NCBI GenBank assembly: GCA_001820255.1
Contig: MHPA01000010.1
Location: 29,493 to 58,866, forward strand
Length of the DNA stretch: 29,374 nucleotides
Origin: Candidatus Staskawiczbacteria bacterium RIFCSPLOWO2_01_FULL_38_12b
GTDB taxonomy: Bacteria; Patescibacteriota; Minisyncoccia; Minisyncoccales; Staskawiczbacteraceae
Reading direction: 5' to 3'
Position 1 is the first letter of the stretch, and every line of letters begins with the position of its first letter. The notes under the pieces were generated by a model. The model saw nothing but the letters and a program-made list of their open reading frames with translations, made no database searches and was not told where the DNA came from. Below are positions 7,192 through 14,438 of this stretch, in pieces. The position numbers and the translations under genes were made by a program.

Positions 7192-8469
7192 CTAAAAAGT
7201 ATCGTACTCCCTCATCTGCAACTGCGCATTGATCTGGCGCATGGTATCCAATACTACGCTCACAATAATTAACAGTGATGTGCCTCCGATTAAAAAGGTA
7301 AATCCGGTAACTCCCGTAAGCCCTGCCACAATACTTGGCAGTACCGCAATTAATCCCAATGACATGGCGCCGGTAAATAATACTCTATTTAAAATATGGG
7401 CTAAATATCTGGTAGTGGATTCTCCCGGCCGGACGCCAGGGATAAATCCCCCCATTTTTTGCAGATTTTCGGCGATGGTTTTTGGATCGAAGGTGACAGC
7501 AGTATAAAAATAAGTAAAAACAATAACCAATATAAAATACAATACTCCGTGCACCCATACATTATTAAAAAATGTAGAAACTTGATTTGCGATATTTCCC
7601 ACCATTCCCGGGACTCCTCCAAAAAATCCTGCGATCATGCCGGGAAACAAAAGAATGGAAAGCGCAAAAATGATAGGGATTACCCCTGCCGGATTTACAT
7701 TTAACGGAAGATACGTTGAAACTCCGCCATACATTTTAGACCCTCTCACGCGCTTGGCATAGGATACGGGAATATTTCGGCGGGCTTCGGTGATTAACAC
7801 CACTCCGGCAATAATGATGACCGATAAGAGAAAAAATAAAATATAAGAAGGTATTTTACTAGGATCCCACGTGACAAATGTTTGAAAGATATTTGTTGGC
7901 AAACCGGCCACAATACCCGCAAAAATTAAAAGAGAAATACCATTGCCTATTCCTTGCTCGGTAATAATTTCCCCAATCCACATTAAAAACATGGCTCCCG
8001 CTACGATAGTGATAATGGAACTTAACATTATGACAGGAGTAATCCCCGTAATAATTCCCTGTCGTTGAAATAATGTTAGCATTCCATACCCTTCAAATGC
8101 GGCCAAGGGAATGGTCAATAGTCTGCCGTATTGATTAAATTTATGCCTGCCCGCTTCCCCTTCTTCTTTATACATTTTTTCCAAAGCGGGAAAAATCATC
8201 GTCAATAATTGCAAAATAATGGTAGCGGTAATATAAGGGCCAACACCCAATAATACAATAGAAAAATTACTTAAGGCCCCCCCTGAAAATATATTCAAAA
8301 GTCCGAATACCTGGTTTTGAGCAAAAAACTTTCTTAAATTTTCCAAACCAATTCCCGGAATGGGAATATTAGCGGCTATTCTAAATACGACAAACAAAAA
8401 AATTACAAAAATAAATTTTTTTCTTAATTCCTTGTTTTTAAATAAAAATGTTATTTTCTCGTACCACAT
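7192..8469 (-). CDS. secY: Protein translocase subunit SecY
   Basis: Central channel of the Sec translocon in the inner membrane. About ten hydrophobic helices are spread through the 425 residues. Family motifs are RIAANIPIPGIGLENL near the N-terminus, GIGNGISLLIFAGI in the middle, and GGFIPGVRPGESTTRYL in the late cytoplasmic loop. I place the start at ATG 8467-8469 (MWYEKITFLFKNKELRKK). The upstream in-frame ATG at 8490 adds only codons from the class D palindrome. No Shine-Dalgarno sequence is visible. It follows rplO and ends the ribosomal transcript. Confidence 0.95.
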   Translation of the reverse strand: MWYEKITFLFKNKELRKKFIFVIFLFVVFRIAANIPIPGIGLENLRKFFAQNQVFGLLNIFSGGALSNFSIVLLGVGPYITATIILQLLTMIFPALEKMYKEEGEAGRHKFNQYGRLLTIPLAAFEGYGMLTLFQRQGIITGITPVIMLSSIITIVAGAMFLMWIGEIITEQGIGNGISLLIFAGIVAGLPTNIFQTFVTWDPSKIPSYILFFLLSVIIIAGVVLITEARRNIPVSYAKRVRGSKMYGGVSTYLPLNVNPAGVIPIIFALSILLFPGMIAGFFGGVPGMVGNIANQVSTFFNNVWVHGVLYFILVIVFTYFYTAVTFDPKTIAENLQKMGGFIPGVRPGESTTRYLAHILNRVLFTGAMSLGLIAVLPSIVAGLTGVTGFTFLIGGTSLLIIVSVVLDTMRQINAQLQMREYDTF

Positions 8470-8544
8470 CACGCATGGAACATAAAACATGGAACATGGA
8501 ACAAAACAACGTTGTTTTTGTTATGTGTTCTATGTTATGTGTTA
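8470..8544. repeat. Class D palindrome, copy 1 (rplO/secY)
   Basis: Left arm of words like ATGGAACATAAAACATGGAA, core CAACGTTG near 8508, right arm of words like TTATGTGTTCTATG. On the mRNA strand it starts in the rplO stop codon (TAA) and ends directly before the secY ATG. A close relative is at 13496-13574. Confidence 0.85.
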
Positions 8545-8973
8545 TGTGACTTTGCCTCCTGCTTTTTCAACTGCCGCTTTGGCGGCCTTTGAAATGTTAC
8601 AATTTTCTAAAATAATTTTTTTGGTAATGGCGCCATCACCCAATATTTTAACATTCGGCACTTTTCCTTTTACCGTGCGGATAATTCCTTTTGCAACCAA
8701 ATATCCCGGATTTACCGAATCTCCATCTTTGCAATGCTTTTGGAGCACATCCAAATTTACCACCACTAAATTATCTTGCAACACAAAACTACGGTATCCT
8801 TTTAATTTAGGGTATCTTTTTATCAATTCACGGATCACCGGCACCATCTTTCTGCCGGACCTTGAAGACTGCCCCTTAATCCCCCTTCCGGAATAAGTTC
8901 CCTTTTTACCGCCCCGACCGACTATTTTACGATCCGCTGATGTATGTTTTGGTTTTAATTGATGAACCTGCAT
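8542..8973 (-). CDS. rplO: 50S ribosomal protein uL15
   Basis: Large-subunit protein of 143 residues. The glycine-rich N-terminal tail (GRGGKKGTYSGRGIKGQSSRSGRK, about residues 19-42) and the C-terminal ISKAAKAAVEKAGGKV are family hallmarks. It lies between rpsE and secY, but the rpmD (uL30) gene expected before it is absent. The 183 bp gap holds a large palindromic element instead. The stop codon is the first part of a class D palindrome. Confidence 0.96.
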   Translation of the reverse strand: MQVHQLKPKHTSADRKIVGRGGKKGTYSGRGIKGQSSRSGRKMVPVIRELIKRYPKLKGYRSFVLQDNLVVVNLDVLQKHCKDGDSVNPGYLVAKGIIRTVKGKVPNVKILGDGAITKKIILENCNISKAAKAAVEKAGGKVT

Positions 8974-8985
8974 AATTTATAAATA

Positions 8986-9143
8986 GACCTACTGCGTAAA
9001 GATTTCCGTGATGAAATAGCAAAATTTCAGAACGAAAATTTGATAGAATTTTTAGTTTTACCCTGCGGGTAAGACTAAAAATTATAGCGGATTTGCAGTT
9101 GAAATTTTGTTATTGCAATAGGAAAATCTTTACGCAGTAGGCC
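8986..9143. repeat. Large palindromic element E1 in the rpmD position
   Basis: A 158 bp inverted repeat. Outer arms CCTACTGCGTAAAGATTTCC (8988-9007) and its complement at 9121-9141 match except for one inserted base. The inner core (about 9018-9120) has AATTTGATAGAATTTTTAG and CTAAAAATTATAGC around CCCTGCGGG. The core, read on the same strand, is shared with the minus strand of 28371-28527, but the outer arms are not. Confidence 0.9.
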
Positions 9144-9156
9144 TAGTGTTAAAATT

Positions 9157-9729
9157 CTATTTTCTAACCTCTACTTTTTCGCTTTTTAATTTACGCAAAG
9201 CTTCCATGGTTGCTCGCGCATTATTAAGTTTATTTTTTGAACCGGACAGGATTTTTGAAGAAATATTTTTAATTCCTGCTAATTCGCAAATCGTCCTTAC
9301 GGCACCCCCTGCCACCAATCCCCGGCCTTTTTTCTGGGGTTTTAATAAAATGACCGCCGGCCCCACTTTAGCTTCAACTTGATGGGGAATAGTTCCATCC
9401 ACAATTACCACATTTATCATATTCTTTTTCGCCCGGGCAGTGGCTTTTTCTATGGCCTGGGAAACATCTTTTCCCTTGTCGATTCCAATACCAATCTTGC
9501 TCTTTTTATCCCCGGCCACTACAACAGCCCGAAAACTCATTCTTTTTCCCCCGCCGGTAACCCTGGTAACCCTGGCTAAATCCAAAAGCTTTGAATCAAT
9601 ACCGTCGTTGGCTTCCTGCCTTCTGCCAAACCCCTTTCTTACTGACCTAAAACCGTCATCAGGCCTTGCTGTGTTTCTTTGCGCCGGAACCGGGGGATTT
9701 AATATAGGTTGTTTTATTTCTTCTGCCAT
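9157..9729 (-). CDS. rpsE: 30S ribosomal protein uS5
   Basis: Small-subunit protein of 190 residues that takes part in decoding accuracy. After an unstructured N-terminal extension of about 45 residues come VTRVTGGGKRMSFRAVVVAGD (double-stranded RNA-binding part), GIGIDKGKDVSQAIEKA, and the C-terminal half with GRGLVAGGAVRTICELAGIKNISSK. It follows rplR in standard spc order. There is no Shine-Dalgarno sequence and a class C palindrome precedes the start. Confidence 0.96.
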   Translation of the reverse strand: MAEEIKQPILNPPVPAQRNTARPDDGFRSVRKGFGRRQEANDGIDSKLLDLARVTRVTGGGKRMSFRAVVVAGDKKSKIGIGIDKGKDVSQAIEKATARAKKNMINVVIVDGTIPHQVEAKVGPAVILLKPQKKGRGLVAGGAVRTICELAGIKNISSKILSGSKNKLNNARATMEALRKLKSEKVEVRK

Positions 9730-9732
9730 AAC

Positions 9733-9817
9733 TTAGAATCTAGAAAATAGAAAGTAGAATCTAGAATTGCGAAACGTTTCGTATTCTATTTTCTATTTTC
9801 TAACTTCTACTTTCTCG
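9733..9817. repeat. Class C palindrome (rplR/rpsE)
   Basis: Words such as TAGAATCTAGAAAATAGAAA on one arm and their complements on the other, around a CGAAACGTTTCG core near 9775. It spans the whole gap between the rplR stop and the rpsE start. Confidence 0.85.
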
Positions 9818-9819
9818 GT

Positions 9820-10164
9820 TTAAAATTTAAGGCCGCCTTCACGGGCGCCATCTGCCACCGCTTTTACCCTGCCATGAAACAGATTGCCTCCTCGGTCAAA
9901 AACTACTTTTTCAATTTTTTGTTCCAATGCCTTTTTAGCTATTAACTTTCCGATTTCCATAGAACGGCCCACTTTATTACCCTTGCCTTTTGTTTTAATA
10001 TCATTGGCTTCGGCCAATATTTTGGCATGTTCGTCGTCTATTAACTGGGCATAGATATGTTGGCTGGATCGAAAAACCGCAAGCCGTGGCCGGTCTTTAG
10101 TACCAGAAATCCGAGCTCTTATTTTTTTATGTATCCTTTGACGTTTTAATTGTTTTTTAAGCAT
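9820..10164 (-). CDS. rplR: 50S ribosomal protein uL18
   Basis: Binds 5S rRNA in the large subunit. The 114-residue protein has the basic N-terminus (LKRQRIHKKIRARISGTKDRPRLAVFRSSQHIYAQLIDD) and the C-terminal FDRGGNLFHGRVKAVADGAREGGLKF that define the family. It lies 12 bp after rplF, one of the few tight junctions here without a palindrome. Confidence 0.97.
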   Translation of the reverse strand: MLKKQLKRQRIHKKIRARISGTKDRPRLAVFRSSQHIYAQLIDDEHAKILAEANDIKTKGKGNKVGRSMEIGKLIAKKALEQKIEKVVFDRGGNLFHGRVKAVADGAREGGLKF

Positions 10165-10176
10165 AGTAATTATTGT

Positions 10177-10728
10177 CTATTTTTTAGCTGAAACTACTTT
10201 TTTACCTTCTTTTCTCCTGATCTTTTCGCCCTGATATTTAATTCCCTTACCCTTGTAAGGTTCCGCTTTTTTGGTGGCTCGTATTTGGGCCGCAATCTGA
10301 CCAACCGCTTGCTTATCTATTCCGGAAACCGTAATCAGGTTTTTTTCCACTAAAAACGTAATACCTTCCGGTTTTTTAATTTTCACCGGATTTACAAATC
10401 CCAAATTCATTACTAATTCATCGCCCGTCACAGCTGCTTTAAAACCGACTCCTTCAATTTCTAATTTTTTTTCAAAACCTTTTTCCACTCCTTGGACCAT
10501 ATTGAAAATTAATGCTCGGTATAATCCCCACAGGGCTTTTGCATTTCCGGACGCTTCTTCTTTTCTGGGCACTACAAAAACTTTTCCATCTTTTTGTTCA
10601 ACTTTAATATCCCGATGGATGTCGGTTTTTAATTCTCCTTTTGGGCCGGTAACAATAACGGTCGGGCCTTCCATAACTATCTTTACGGTTGGGGGAATTT
10701 CAATTGATTTTTTACCGATTCGACTCAT
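10177..10728 (-). CDS. rplF: 50S ribosomal protein uL6
   Basis: Large-subunit protein of 183 residues with two similar domains. MSRIGKKSIEIPPTV opens the first; the second carries the C-terminal family signature EPYKGKGIKYQGEKIRRKEGKK. Normally it is co-transcribed directly after rpsH, but here a divergent promoter and a plus-strand cassette lie between them. The next gene, rplR, is 12 bp away. Confidence 0.97.
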   Translation of the reverse strand: MSRIGKKSIEIPPTVKIVMEGPTVIVTGPKGELKTDIHRDIKVEQKDGKVFVVPRKEEASGNAKALWGLYRALIFNMVQGVEKGFEKKLEIEGVGFKAAVTGDELVMNLGFVNPVKIKKPEGITFLVEKNLITVSGIDKQAVGQIAAQIRATKKAEPYKGKGIKYQGEKIRRKEGKKVVSAKK

Positions 10729-10752
10729 TTGCGTGTATTTAGTATTAAGTAT

Positions 10753-10781
10753 TTGACTTAAACGATTATTTATTATAGTAT
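10753..10781 (+). promoter_or_regulatory. Promoter of cassette 10837-11031
   Basis: TTGACT (10753-10758), 17 bp spacer, TAGTAT (10776-10781), pointing away from rplF. Confidence 0.65.
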
Positions 10782-10836
10782 ATTTATAGCTGTTTTACAA
10801 GTCACCTAACCCTCTTTTTTTAAAAAGGAGAATGTT

Positions 10837-11031
10837 ATGAAAGGTGGAGATATGCGATTCGTATACAGAAATCTCATACTTCAAGATAATAGTGAAGATG
10901 GAAAAAGTAAACTTAGGAATTTAGAAAAGTTAATTCGAAATGGTTGGGAAATAACGGATATAATGAATGTAGTTCATAAAGAAAATACAATATGTATCTT
11001 CTTGGAAAAACATGTAAAAAGTAAGAAATAA
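10837..11031 (+). CDS. Small cassette protein, DUF4177-like (64 aa)
   Basis: Plus-strand gene placed between rpsH and rplF. AAGGAG (10825-10830) lies six bases before the ATG. The protein starts MKGGDMRFVYRNLILQ and has LEKLIRNGWEITDIMNVVH, then TICIFLEKHV. The layout of a helix, a GWE turn and a final FLEK strand resembles DUF4177, a family of small proteins of unknown function. That assignment is tentative. It has its own promoter and terminator. Confidence 0.75.
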   Translation: MKGGDMRFVYRNLILQDNSEDGKSKLRNLEKLIRNGWEITDIMNVVHKENTICIFLEKHVKSKK

Positions 11032-11048
11032 CAAAATCTCTCAATTTA

Positions 11049-11078
11049 GGCGCCAAACAAAAATGGCGCTCTTTTTTT
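11049..11078 (+). terminator. Terminator of cassette 10837-11031
   Basis: GGCGCCA and TGGCGCT form a seven-pair stem (one G-T pair) around AACAAAAA, followed by C and seven T. Confidence 0.85.
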
Positions 11079-11079
11079 A

Positions 11080-11100
11080 CCCTTCGACTTCGCTCAGGGC
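11080..11100. repeat. Dispersed short repeat (CCCTTCGACTTCGCTCAGGG type)
   Basis: CCCTTCGACTTCGCTCAGGG is a repeat type I know from many bacterial and Patescibacteria genomes. In one frame it reads CPERSRRV, a common artefact in predicted ORFs. One copy is seen in this window. Confidence 0.6.
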
Positions 11101-11124
11101 AAGTATCAATCCGCAATCCCTCTC

Positions 11125-11176
11125 AACTGTAGAGCTGCGAAGCAGGCAATTTTATCCGAAGATAAAATTCTGCAGT
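11125..11176. other. Branched stem-loop structure between cassette and rpsH
   Basis: AACTG (11125-11129) can pair with CAGTT (11172-11176). Inside are a small CTGC-GCAG hairpin (11135-11144) and a nine-pair AATTTTATC/GATAAAATT hairpin (11148-11169), giving a three-way junction. No gene or known RNA family is recognised. Confidence 0.4.
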
Positions 11177-11199
11177 TGGCTCTAACTTTTCAAAGCTAT

Positions 11200-11258
11200 G
11201 GCATTCCCGTTAAAAGACATTCGCCTAGCAAACCCCGATGTCTTTTAACGGGAATGCC
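11200..11258. repeat. 21 bp perfect inverted repeat after rpsH
   Basis: GGCATTCCCGTTAAAAGACA and the next base (11200-11220) have their exact complement at 11238-11258, with a 17-base loop. It starts ten bases after the rpsH stop. There is no T-run, so it is not a standard terminator. It may block 3' exonucleases or be a mobile-element scar. Confidence 0.85.
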
Positions 11259-11267
11259 TAATACCCC

Positions 11268-11657
11268 TTACCAAACTTCCAGCATCACCTCTCCTCCCAA
11301 TTTTGCTTTTCGTGCCTGGTTATTGGTCATCAACCCTTTTGGCGTTGAAATAATGCTTATGCCAAATCCCCCCCTTACTTTTTTGATTTCGATATTTTTT
11401 ACGTAAATCCTTTGCCCTGGTTTTGAAACCCTTTTTGATCCTTCTATAGCTGGAATTCCGTTGTCGTACTTTAATACAATTTTCATGATTTTGCTTTTGT
11501 CTTTGGCAACTTTTTTGACATCTTGTACAAATCCTTCTTGCATCAAAATCATTCCAATCTGATTTTTCAGTTTTGAAAAAGGAAGCAAAATCTCGGGTTT
11601 TGCAACCGCTTCGGCATTTCTTATTTGATTTAACATGTCCGTAATTGGATCTGTCAT
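11268..11657 (-). CDS. rpsH: 30S ribosomal protein uS8
   Basis: Small-subunit assembly protein of 129 residues. It starts MTDPITDMLNQIRNAE and ends with the signature GGFGISIISTPKGLMTNNQARKAKLGGEVMLEVW. It follows rpsZ as usual. The junction upstream is a class F element; downstream the operon order is interrupted by an inverted repeat and an antisense cassette before rplF. Confidence 0.97.
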   Translation of the reverse strand: MTDPITDMLNQIRNAEAVAKPEILLPFSKLKNQIGMILMQEGFVQDVKKVAKDKSKIMKIVLKYDNGIPAIEGSKRVSKPGQRIYVKNIEIKKVRGGFGISIISTPKGLMTNNQARKAKLGGEVMLEVW

Positions 11658-11726
11658 AAAAATTTTAATTTATTAAAATTTTTACCGAGCACAAAATTTT
11701 CCGTAAAAATTTCTGTGCTTGGTATT
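11658..11726. repeat. Class F element, copy 2 (rpsZ/rpsH)
   Basis: Bipartite: an A/T palindrome (AAAATTTTAATTTATTAAAA) next to the rpsH start, then a hairpin with arms ACCGAGCAC and GTGCTTGGT. The same two-part plan is at 27252-27310 before rpsL. Confidence 0.75.
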
Positions 11727-11741
11727 CTATTCTTTTATTTT

Positions 11742-11927
11742 TTACCACGATGATTTGGTAATTCCCGGAATTTCTCCCTTATTGGCTAATTCCCTAAAGC
11801 ATATTCTGCAAAGCCCGAAAACTCGCATAAACCCCCTCCTCCGGCCGCATTTAAAACAGCGTCTCTGCAGTCTTGAAGAAAACTTCGGTTTCATTTTTGC
11901 TTTTGCTTCTTGTGATGTTTTAGCCAT
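11742..11927 (-). CDS. rpsZ: 30S ribosomal protein uS14, zinc-binding type
   Basis: 61 residues, the exact length of the zinc-type uS14. Zinc ligands are CFKC (near residues 24-27) and CRIC (near 40-43). I start at the ATG at 11925-11927 (MAKTSQEAKAKMKPKF). An in-frame TTG four codons upstream belongs to the class B palindrome. Standard spc position between rplE and rpsH. Confidence 0.95.
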   Translation of the reverse strand: MAKTSQEAKAKMKPKFSSRLQRRCFKCGRRRGFMRVFGLCRICFRELANKGEIPGITKSSW

Positions 11928-11934
11928 TGCGATT

Positions 11935-12025
11935 ATCAACGAATATCGAATTTAGTTGCGAATTTACGAATTACGCACGTCGTACGTTATTCGAAAATTC
12001 GTAAGGGATTCGTAATTCGTAAGAT
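11935..12025. repeat. Class B palindrome, copy 1 (rplE/rpsZ)
   Basis: Arms of repeated ACGAAT-type words (ATCAACGAATATCGAATTTA ... ACGAATTACGAAT). Runs from the rplE stop codon to eight bases before the rpsZ ATG. Nearly identical to 17119-17211 over its whole length. Confidence 0.9.
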
Positions 12026-12591
12026 TATTTTTTATCTTCTTTTATTGGGAATCCCAGTAATCTAAATAACGCCTCTCCTTCTTCTTTGCTTTTTGCGTTA
12101 GTGGAAATAGTAACTTCTAATCCGAAAATGGTCTTTTCTTTTTCTACGAAAATTTCGGGGAAAGATATATGCTCGCGAAACCCGATATTCATATTGCCGC
12201 GCTGATCAATGGAGGCTGATTCCAGCCCTCTAAAATCCCTGGATTTTGGCAACGACAAATAAATGAACCTTTCCAAAAAATCCCACATTTTATCTTTTCG
12301 CAATGTTACCATGGCGGCAATATGCAATCCTTCGCGCAAACTGAATCCGGCAATTGACTTTTTTGATGCTACCAATCGGGGTTTTTGTCCGCCAATAAGC
12401 GCTAAATCCGACATGATAAAATTCTGAATTTTTTCACGCTCCCCCGAAGTCTTGCTTACCACCTGCTTGCCAAAGGAACTATTTAGCGTGACTTTAGTGA
12501 TATGGGGCACCGCCATCGGATTTTTATATCCGAATTTTTTTTGCATTGCGGGGATTATTTCTTTTTTATATTTTTCTTTTAATTTATCCAT
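12025..12591 (-). CDS. rplE: 50S ribosomal protein uL5
   Basis: Contacts 5S rRNA and the P-site tRNA. 188 residues from ATG 12589-12591 (MDKLKEKYKKEIIPAMQKKFGYKN). The GTG six codons upstream is part of the class A palindrome and is not used here. Family features include VPHITKVTLNSSFGK, GQKPRLVASKKSIAGFSLREG, and RDFRGLESASIDQRGNMNIGFREHISFPEI. Sits between rplX and rpsZ in the standard order. Confidence 0.95.
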   Translation of the reverse strand: MDKLKEKYKKEIIPAMQKKFGYKNPMAVPHITKVTLNSSFGKQVVSKTSGEREKIQNFIMSDLALIGGQKPRLVASKKSIAGFSLREGLHIAAMVTLRKDKMWDFLERFIYLSLPKSRDFRGLESASIDQRGNMNIGFREHISFPEIFVEKEKTIFGLEVTISTNAKSKEEGEALFRLLGFPIKEDKK

Positions 12592-12597
12592 AATTTT

Positions 12598-12733
12598 GGG
12601 AGTAGTCACGAATATGCAAATACGCTCAAATATACAAATTTTACCAATATACGAATCTTGCCATTTTTGCGTAATTGGTATATTCGTAAAATTTGTATAT
12701 TATTTATAATTCGTATATTCGTGATTACTCCTA
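12598..12733. repeat. Class A palindrome, copy 2 (rplX/rplE)
   Basis: Ends GGGAGTAGTCACGAATATGC and complement GTGATTACTCCTA. On the mRNA strand the rplX stop TAG is directly joined to the repeat (TAGGAGTAATCACG), and the other end lies seven bases before the rplE ATG. Confidence 0.88.
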
Positions 12734-13042
12734 CACTTCTGATTGGCACTTTTTACAAATCCTGTTTTTTTTATCTCCCTTAATACTGTATCCTAATCTT
12801 GTGGGTTTGCCACACTTTGGACAAAGGAATTTTATATTGGAAACATCTATGGGCAAGGGAACTGAAATAACTTGTCCTTTTTCCCCCTCTTTTTTCGGTT
12901 TTACGTGCTTTTTTTTCAAATTAACACCCTCAACCAAAATTCGCCTTTCCTTTACCAGGGACTTTAAAATCTTTGCAGTCCTGCCCTTGTCTTTTCCTGA
13001 AATAATTAATACGGTATCGCCTTTTTTAACTTTCATACTCAT
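12731..13042 (-). CDS. rplX: 50S ribosomal protein uL24
   Basis: Assembly-initiating large-subunit protein, 103 residues. The KOW motif KVKKGDTVLIISGKDKGRTAKILK is at the N-terminus. A C-terminal four-Cys ribbon (CPKCGKPTRLGY ... CKKC) probably binds zinc. The start could also be the second ATG (13036). It follows rplN after a palindromic spacer. Confidence 0.96.
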   Translation of the reverse strand: MSMKVKKGDTVLIISGKDKGRTAKILKSLVKERRILVEGVNLKKKHVKPKKEGEKGQVISVPLPIDVSNIKFLCPKCGKPTRLGYSIKGDKKNRICKKCQSEV

Positions 13043-13055
13043 TTTTAATTCTTAA

Positions 13056-13120
13056 AAATACGCTGATTGACGCAGATGATATGCGGATTTTGCGGATACG
13101 TATCTGCGCTAATCTGCGAG
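13056..13120. repeat. Class E palindrome (rplN/rplX), words of ATCTGCG type
   Basis: Left words CGCTGATTGACGCAGATGA and GCGGAT, right words ATCTGCGCTAATCTGCG, meeting at ACGT near 13100. GCAGATTAACGCAGA-type words are dispersed in many bacterial genomes. It joins a perfect 16 bp palindrome AATTGCTATAGCAATT (13121-13136) that contains the rplN stop codon. Confidence 0.75.
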
Positions 13121-13125
13121 AATTG

Positions 13126-13494
13126 CTATAGCAATTCGCTTGCCATCATGGCTATTTTATCAAAACCTTTATCTTTGACTTCTTTTGCACAAGGACCAAA
13201 CACCCTGCCGCCTTTAGGTAATTTTCCATCCCCTAAAATTACTACGGCATTATCGTCAAACCGGATATATGAACCATCCTGCCTTTTTACTTCTTTATGC
13301 TGCCTGATAATCACGGCTTTTACTACTTCGTGTTTTTTAACTAATTTTCTCGGTTCGGCTTTTTTTACCGTCCCCACGATAATATCACCTAATTGGGCGT
13401 ATCTTTTTCTGGTTCCGCCGGGAATATTAATACACTGGAGTATTTTTGCTCCGGAATTATCGGCGACTTTTAACATTGATCTTGGCTGTATCAT
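13126..13494 (-). CDS. rplN: 50S ribosomal protein uL14
   Basis: Large-subunit protein at the subunit interface; 122 residues, the usual length. MIQPRSMLKVADNSGAKILQCINIPGG and the C-terminal RVFGPCAKEVKDKGFDKIAMMASELL match the family end to end. Preceded by a class D palindrome that ends two bases before the ATG. Confidence 0.98.
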   Translation of the reverse strand: MIQPRSMLKVADNSGAKILQCINIPGGTRKRYAQLGDIIVGTVKKAEPRKLVKKHEVVKAVIIRQHKEVKRQDGSYIRFDDNAVVILGDGKLPKGGRVFGPCAKEVKDKGFDKIAMMASELL

Positions 13495-13495
13495 A

Positions 13496-13574
13496 TGTCA
13501 TGAAACATGGAACATATAACATGAAACAAATCTACGAAAGCGTTTTTTTGTTATGTGTTCTATGTTATGTGTTA
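13496..13574. repeat. Class D palindrome, copy 2 (rpsQ/rplN)
   Basis: ATGAAACATGGAACATATAA words on one arm and TTATGTGTTCTATGTTATG on the other around a CGAAAGCG core. It begins inside the rpsQ stop codon and ends at the rplN start. The right arm is nearly the same as that of 8470-8544. Confidence 0.85.
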
Positions 13575-13808
13575 TGTGATTTTCTTCACCACTATAAAAT
13601 GCTTATCTTTACTTATCGGTATCGTTTCTTCTATGATAACTTTATCCCCTGCCTTATATTCTTTATTTTCATCGTGGGCTTTATATTTCTTGTGGATTTT
13701 GTACCTTCTTTTGTATTTTGGATGCTCCTTTACCCTCTCTATCAAAACCACAACGGTCTTTTGCATTTTGTCGGAAACTACAATTCCCGTTAATTTCTTT
13801 TTTGGCAT
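13572..13808 (-). CDS. rpsQ: 30S ribosomal protein uS17
   Basis: Primary 16S rRNA-binding protein, 78 residues. LTGIVVSDKMQKTVVVLIERVKEHPKYKRRYK and the C-terminal GDKVIIEETIPISKDKHFIVVKKI are typical of the OB-fold family. One base separates it from rpmC. Its last codons lie in a class D palindrome. Confidence 0.97.
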   Translation of the reverse strand: MPKKKLTGIVVSDKMQKTVVVLIERVKEHPKYKRRYKIHKKYKAHDENKEYKAGDKVIIEETIPISKDKHFIVVKKIT

Positions 13809-13809
13809 G

Positions 13810-13998
13810 TTATTTTGATAATTCCTTAATAATAGTTAAAATTCTTGCGATCTCTTTTTTGGTGTTGTGGATTTCTTTGACATTTTTTAATTGGTTTGCG
13901 GAAAATTTAAACCTAAGATCGCTCAGTTTTTTTACATGGTCCTGGACTGTTTTTTTTAACTCTTTAGTGTCTTTTTTTCTTAATTCTTGTGTTTTCAT
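13810..13998 (-). CDS. rpmC: 50S ribosomal protein uL29
   Basis: Small two-helix protein near the exit tunnel, 62 residues. KTQELRKKDTKELKKTVQDH and LSDLRFKFSANQLKNVKEIHNTKKEIARILTI match the family. Between rplP (21 bp) and rpsQ (1 bp), one of the compact stretches without palindromes. Confidence 0.95.
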   Translation of the reverse strand: MKTQELRKKDTKELKKTVQDHVKKLSDLRFKFSANQLKNVKEIHNTKKEIARILTIIKELSK

Positions 13999-14019
13999 AA
14001 AAGTATGATACTAATCGCA

Positions 14020-14433
14020 TTAATCACGTTTAATAAATTTTGTTTTTATCGGTAATTTAATGGAAGCCCCCTTAAAAGCTTCTCGCGCGACTTCTTCTTT
14101 CAGCCCATCAATTTCAAAAATAATCCTTCCGGGTTTGATGGGGTATACATAATGGTGCACGCCCCCTTTACCCCCTCCCAAAGGAACTTCTTCTCCTTTT
14201 GAAGTCACCGGCTTGTCGGGAAAAATCCTCACCCAGAGCTTCCCTCCTTTTTTCATATATCGTATAATGTGGCGGCGAGCAGCTTCAAGTTGACGGGCGG
14301 TAATCCATTTTGTGCCCATGGCTTTTAATCCATAACTGCCGAAATTCAAATCGGTGGCGCGAGTTTCCACGCCTTTAGTAACACCTTTGTGCCATTTTCT
14401 GTGTTTTACTTTTTTGGGCATTAATAATGTCAT
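14020..14433 (-). CDS. rplP: 50S ribosomal protein uL16
   Basis: Large-subunit protein at the tRNA corridor. PKKVKHRKWHKGVTKGVETRATDLNFGSYGLKA, then QLEAARRHIIRYMKKGGKLWVRIFPDKP and GRIIFEIDGL are family hallmarks. 137 residues from ATG 14433, or 133 from the ATG at 14421 (MPKKVKH). Both are possible because no Shine-Dalgarno sequence is present. Confidence 0.96.
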   Translation of the reverse strand: MTLLMPKKVKHRKWHKGVTKGVETRATDLNFGSYGLKAMGTKWITARQLEAARRHIIRYMKKGGKLWVRIFPDKPVTSKGEEVPLGGGKGGVHHYVYPIKPGRIIFEIDGLKEEVAREAFKGASIKLPIKTKFIKRD

Positions 14434-14438
14434 ACTGT

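Noticed and set aside
7459..7704. Plus-strand open frame opposite secY
   Set aside because: Shadow of the secY coding strand with no promoter, Shine-Dalgarno sequence or family resemblance.
11913..11939. Longer rpsZ start at TTG (MIIAM...)
   Set aside because: The extra codons are part of the class B repeat, and the ATG gives the standard 61-residue protein.
13446..13818. Plus-strand hydrophobic open frames across rpsQ and rplN
   Set aside because: They overlap rpsQ and the class D palindrome; their hydrophobic look comes from Lys-rich codons read on the other strand.
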